NCBI GenBank assembly: GCA_000727475.1
Contig: KL647314.1
Location: 218,304-282,303 of the forward strand
From: Sarcocystis neurona
Lineage: Eukaryota; Apicomplexa; Conoidasida; Eucoccidiorida; Sarcocystidae
Length of the DNA: 64,000 nt
Direction of reading: 5' to 3'
Part shown: positions 59,812 through 64,000 of the stretch, piece by piece
How positions within the stretch are numbered: position 1 is the first letter of the stretch
Layout of the letters: each line of letters starts with the position of its first letter
Position numbers and translations under genes: made by a program
Notes under the pieces: generated by a model
What the model was told of the DNA's origin: nothing
The model's database searches: none
The model's input: only the letters and a program-made list of their open reading frames with translations

Positions 59812-59954
59812 CTCGCACGAGCAGCAAATAGGCAGCAGCAGCAGCAATCAGGATCCAACAGTAGCACTAGCCATGCACCACCAGCAGCAGCATCTTCCTC
59901 AAAAAACCTCACCATATATACGCACGTTCCTGCACACCCACCTTCGCCGAACAG

Positions 59955-60190
59955 TCCCAATATACGCACGAGATGATTACATATATACATAGAGAGAGAG
60001 ACAGATAGATACATATACAGACAGACACATGTGTATAGAGTTCTATCACATTAAGCAAGAACAATCCCAACATACGCACGAGACGTACATAAATATATAT
60101 ATATATATGTATACAGAGAGAGAGAGATAGAACGACATATAGACAGATACACGTATGTGAATAGAATCCTATCATATTAAGCAAGAACAC
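59955..60190. repeat. diverged ~110-bp tandem duplication
   Basis: Two units, starting at 59955 and 60065, share tcccaa-atacgcacgaga, a GA/GATAGA block and ctatca-attaagcaagaaca. Confidence 0.75.
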
Positions 60191-60566
60191 AACTTTGGAT
60201 CTGCAAAACACACACGTACGCGGGAGTCTACAAGCAAATCAAACCAGAGGTACAATCACGTGACTATGAAGAGAGAGATAACAAAGATTAAGTGCGAGCT
60301 ATATGACAACATTTCCACATGCATATATATGTATATATATATATGCTGTTTCTGTCTCGGTCTCTTCTGTGCAGAAATATACGCACATACATGCATTTAT
60401 CTGTACGCGCAACAGAGCTACATATATATATATATATATATATGTTTATATGTGTATATGGGTAGACACGAAGATGTTCGACGCAGCGGATACCCAGTAG
60501 CAGCGGATGCGCCTGAGGAAGCGCCTGCTGCTGCTTACTGCCGCTGGGCAGGAGGGCAGTACTCAC

Positions 60567-63146
60567 CAAGGTAATCTTCCTCTTCCTCCTGTGCGCCTTC
60601 CTGCTGCCGACGCCGCTGGGCCTGCTGCTCGTCGTCTCCCCTGGCTGCCAGAGCAGCGGGAGGTACTGCCATCAGCAGCGGATGCGTCGCGAATTGAAGC
60701 GCGTGCTGCTGAGACGCGCACGTGTCTTCGAGCTGCTGCTGCTGCTGCGACTGCTGCTGTTGCTGCTCTCCCTCTTGTGGGCGTACGACTGCAGCAGCAG
60801 CCACTCCCATACGGTCTGGTGGTGGTAGCATGCACCAATCGGAGGGCAGCAGCTGCGCCTGCAGCAAGCCCCCAGGCGCTCCACTTCGCAACAACGCCTG
60901 CTGCTGCTGCAGGAACTGCTGCTGCTGCAGCTGTTGCTGTTGCTGCAGTTGCTGGTGGAGCTGCGCGTGTTGCGGCTGCTGCGGCAGCTTGTGCAGCTGC
61001 TGCGGCAGCTTCTGCAGTTGCTGCTGGGGCAGGAGTTGCTGCTGCTGCTGCGGTCGGGCCGCACCAGGAGGCAGCGACGCGCGCGGCGGAGTCAGCGCTG
61101 CAGCACTTGGAAGCGAGGAAGCAGGGCCGGACGGTGTCGGGTGCTTCCCATGGGAGCCTCTCTCTGCCTCTCCTGCTGCAGCTCCCCCCCCCCTTCCCCT
61201 TCCGCTGCTGCTGCTGTTACTCCAAGCGAGGACGACGACGCATACAACGGCGGCAGTATTGAGGAAGGCAGCTGCTGCGCGCCCGGTAGCTCCTGCAGCA
61301 GCCGCATACTGCTGCTCTTATGCGTTCGGCTCCCGCTGCTGACGCTGCTGTGTGCGCTGCTGCTGGCACTGCTCGAGACGCTCCTGGACGAGCCGCCGCT
61401 GGTATCTGCTGCCCTGCCAGCCACCAGGAGCTCTGTCTCACTGCTGCAACTCCTGTTCGGCTGTCGCCCACGTACCTGCTGCTGGCTCACTTGCTGCTGC
61501 AACGCAGCGCCCGTGCCCTCTGCGACTCTGTGTTTCTTCAAAGCAGGCGATACGCCTCCTTCCTCACCAGCTACCGCTCCGTACGAAGGGTCGCTACCTT
61601 GCTGTCCTACGTAGTGTTGCTGCTGCTGGGGAGACTGCTGCTGCGCGTGCAGCGGATGCTGCGCATGCAACGGGTGCTGCTGCGCGTGCAGCGGTTGCTG
61701 CTGCTGCTGCTGTATCCGCTGGTGCTGCTGCAACTGCTGTTGTTGTTGCAGTTGCTGCTGCTGCAGATGCTGTCGGAGTTGTTGCTGCTGCGGCAGCCCC
61801 GCGTGCGGATGCTGCATGCCTCCAAAGGGCCGCGGAACCGAGGTGAACGCAGGCTGCAGTCCTGTCTGCTGCTGTTGCAGCTGCTGTGACGGGTATTGCT
61901 GCTGCTGCTGCATGTGTTGCTGCGGCTGCTGCATATGCATCTCCTGCTGACGCTGCTGCTGCTTTGCAAGGTAGGGCTGCGCGGCTTCAGAACGTGAAGG
62001 ACTGCTGTCACGTCTCTCCTGTTGCGGGCGCACAAGCTGCTGCTGCTGCTCCTGCGGGGACGAGTAGTAGTGGTGGGGAACAGCCACCTGCTGCTGCTGC
62101 TGTGGCTGTTGTCCTGATCTGCACATAGCAGCACCACTCGCTGCGCTCTGCGTCGCATATGGAGAGGCCTGCAGCAGCTGCTGTTGCTGCACTGGGTGTT
62201 GCTGCTGCTGCAAGTGGTACGAAAGGGGCTGCTGCTGCGGCTGTTGCAACGGCAGTTGCTGCTGCTGCAGATGCAGTCGGGCCGGGAGCTGTTGCGGCGG
62301 CGGCGTCGCTGTTGGAGGCTGCAGCAGCTGCGAAGAATTCTCCGTGTGCTGCAGCTGCTGCAGGTGAGCCGCTGTATGCAGCTGTGACTGCTGCGCCTGC
62401 TGCCGTGAAAAAGCATGCTGCTGTTGTGCACGTTGCTGCTGCTGTGCGTGCTGCTGCTGGTGAAGCTGTTGCTGCAAATGATGCTGCAGCGTCTGCTGTT
62501 GTTGTTCCTGAATTTCCCCGGCAGCCGGGTGGTGAAGCTGCCCTCGCAGCACCTGCTGCGGGTGCGGCGAAGAGGACTGCAGCTGCTGCTGCAGAGTAGG
62601 CTGCATCTGCTGCAGCGGGCGCTTCGCTGGGAGCTGCTGCTGCTGCTGCATCGCCCGCTGCTGGTGTTGCTGTGGCGGCTGCGTGGAGTTCCACTGCAGC
62701 TCGTGCTGCTGCTGCTGCTGAAGCAGGTGCTGCTGTAGCAGCACCGGCTGCTGCTGCGACTGCTGAAGCACCAACGGCAGCGGCTGCGGCTGCTGCATCT
62801 GACGTTGCTGCTGAAGTTCCAACGGCACTTGCTGCTGCTGCTGCGGCGGCGGCGACTGACCCAAGCCCTGCTTCTCCGGCTCCTTCGTCTCGTGCAGCTC
62901 CTGCTGCTGTTGCTGTGGGTTCTGCTGCTGATTCTTCTGCTGCTGACCTTGCTGCTGCTGTCGCTGCTGCTGCTGCTCCTCATCTTCCTTCCGCAGCAAC
63001 TGCTCTGCATGCTCTCGCTTCCAGGCTTCATTGGCTTCCTTTGCCTTCTGCTGGTACATGCGACGCTCCTCCAGCGTTGTCTGCCTCCACCTGCGCAGCA
63101 GCAGAGACGACAGCGGAGTCCACTCCTCACGGCAGCTGCTCTCCAT
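60567..63146 (-). CDS. Gln-rich protein beginning with the C-terminal half of an HMG-box-like domain; possible 5' part of BDP1
   Basis: On the minus strand, from ATG 63146 or from an acceptor at 63091/63090 (ctgctgcgcag|G), the frame encodes WRQTTLEERRMYQQKAKEAN then EAWKREHAEQ. This matches the second half of an HMG box (W, ER, Y, A, K-E spacing); the first half was not found and may lie in an exon beyond 64000. About 700 residues of Gln-rich sequence follow. Near 61190 the frame must shift at a run of ten G (minus strand) to continue into a second Gln/Pro-rich frame. That frame ends with an acidic stretch (GAQEEEEDYL) and a consensus donor (cttg|gtgagt, last exon base 60567). Phase 1 there matches the acceptor at 59811 of the BDP1 block, so one transcript is possible. 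Alternatively the frame simply stops at 60535 and this is a separate gene. Confidence 0.6.
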
Positions 63147-63359
63147 CCACACCGAGACACGGAGGCAGAAACCCGGAGACGCAGAACGGGAGACAAAAAG
63201 AGAAGGACGCAGGCAGGCAGCAGAGAGGGAGACAGCGGAGAGGGAGGCAGCCACAGAGACGGAGACACGAAGAGAGACAGAGACGCGGAGACAACGCAGA
63301 AAGACGGGGAGAGAGCGGGACGCCCAGAGACAGAGGCGCCCAGAAGCAGAGATGCACAG

Positions 63360-63566
63360 AGGCAGAGACGGACATACAGAGAAGGACATATAGAGACGGA
63401 CATATAGAGAAGGAGAAGGACATACAGAGAAGGACATATAGAGAAGGACATATAGAGAAGGAGAAGGACATACAGAGAAGGACATATAGAGAAGGACATA
63501 TAGAGAAGGACAAAGAAAGAAGGACATATAGAGAAGGACATACAGAGAAGGACATACAGACAAGGA
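63360..63566. repeat. 14-bp minisatellite
   Basis: Tandem copies of gagaaggacata(t/c)a, with a few shortened or fused units. The minus-strand frame reads repeated Leu/Tyr/Met/Ser/Phe and is not evidence of coding. Confidence 0.9.
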
Positions 63567-63622
63567 CAGAGACGGAGACGGCCAGAGACGGAGACGGCCA
63601 GAGACGGAGACGGCCAGAGAAG
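63567..63622. repeat. 16-bp minisatellite, three copies
   Basis: Three perfect copies of gacggagacggccaga, adjoining the 14-bp array. Together they form a strongly purine-rich plus strand from about 63150 to 63680. Confidence 0.9.
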
Positions 63623-64000
63623 GACATACATGCAGAGAAAGACAGCGGGAGGAAGACAGAGGGAGAAACAGAGAGATGTGTGTAGGCGCGGAGTGGACAG
63701 TTTATATCCGACGTCAGCACGTGGGCAGGGAATCCCATAGAGAGCTACATACGTAGACATATTTGAAGTGGCACGGATTTGCACGCACTGTTCATACATA
63801 TATGCCAGTGCATACAAATACAAATAAGTACACACGCATATGTATACATATAGAGAGAGAGACGTCTAATGATAGAGACAATGTGAAAGAGAAAACACAA
63901 GCCTCTGAAGGGCATGCACCTCTACGAGTCATATTTCACTCTTCCCAATATACATGCATTTGAACACCTGTACATGCATATATACATTTGTATAGAGAGA
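63623..64000. other. unassigned end of the window
   Basis: Purine-rich sequence grading into TA/TG microsatellite DNA. I looked here on the minus strand for an exon encoding the first half of the HMG-like domain and did not find one. Confidence 0.4.

Noticed and set aside
3060..60460. Regularly spaced TA islands as a CRISPR-like or phage-like array
   Set aside because: Islands vary in length and spacing, have no constant repeat sequence, and lie in eukaryotic introns.
1..64000. tRNA or rRNA genes
   Set aside because: I looked for T-loop/acceptor patterns and rRNA-like blocks and saw none. A covariance-model scan would settle it.

Overview
This window looks like nuclear DNA of a coccidian apicomplexan, most likely Eimeria or a close relative. 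The evidence is very dense CAG/CTG repeats that run through coding and non-coding DNA in every frame, long homopolymeric Ala/Gln/Ser stretches in the proteins, many short exons separated by long introns, and (TA)n islands spaced along the introns. I cannot name the species from this sequence alone. There is nothing bacterial or viral here, and I saw no rRNA, tRNA, CRISPR array or intact transposon.

Two genes can be reconstructed exon by exon, with matching splice phases. On the + strand, about 16.1-45.3 kb holds a COQ8/ABC1 (UbiB) atypical kinase of at least 15 exons. A single giant exon encodes a low-complexity N-terminal extension of roughly 1,600-1,900 residues and ends at the KxGQ-type motif. 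Fourteen tiny exons (36-169 nt) then carry the rest of the ABC1 domain over 23 kb. On the - strand, 47.66-59.81 kb holds BDP1 (TFIIIB B''), recognised by its SANT/Myb domain and the two conserved segments in front of it. A further - strand block at 60.57-63.15 kb encodes a Gln-rich protein that begins with the second half of an HMG-box-like domain. Splice phase allows it to be the 5' part of the BDP1 transcript, or it may be a separate gene. COQ8 and BDP1 converge tail to tail across about 2.4 kb.

The left 16 kb is mostly gene-poor. It holds a convincing Ser/Ala/Gln-rich exon with a transmembrane segment (- strand, 1.0-1.9 kb), the last exon of a small membrane protein (+ strand, 14.44-14.60 kb), a few orphan ORFs, an ACT-type trinucleotide array, a 73-bp tandem duplication and several CAG blocks.

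The most interesting points are: the KxGQ signature of this COQ8 reads KLSQ; one COQ8 intron is GC-AG; many 3' splice sites in both genes sit directly behind CTG-repeat tracts; the BDP1 SANT domain is split by a 1.7-kb intron; a HMG-half/Gln-rich block may be fused to BDP1; and an apparent frameshift lies at a 10-base homopolymer.
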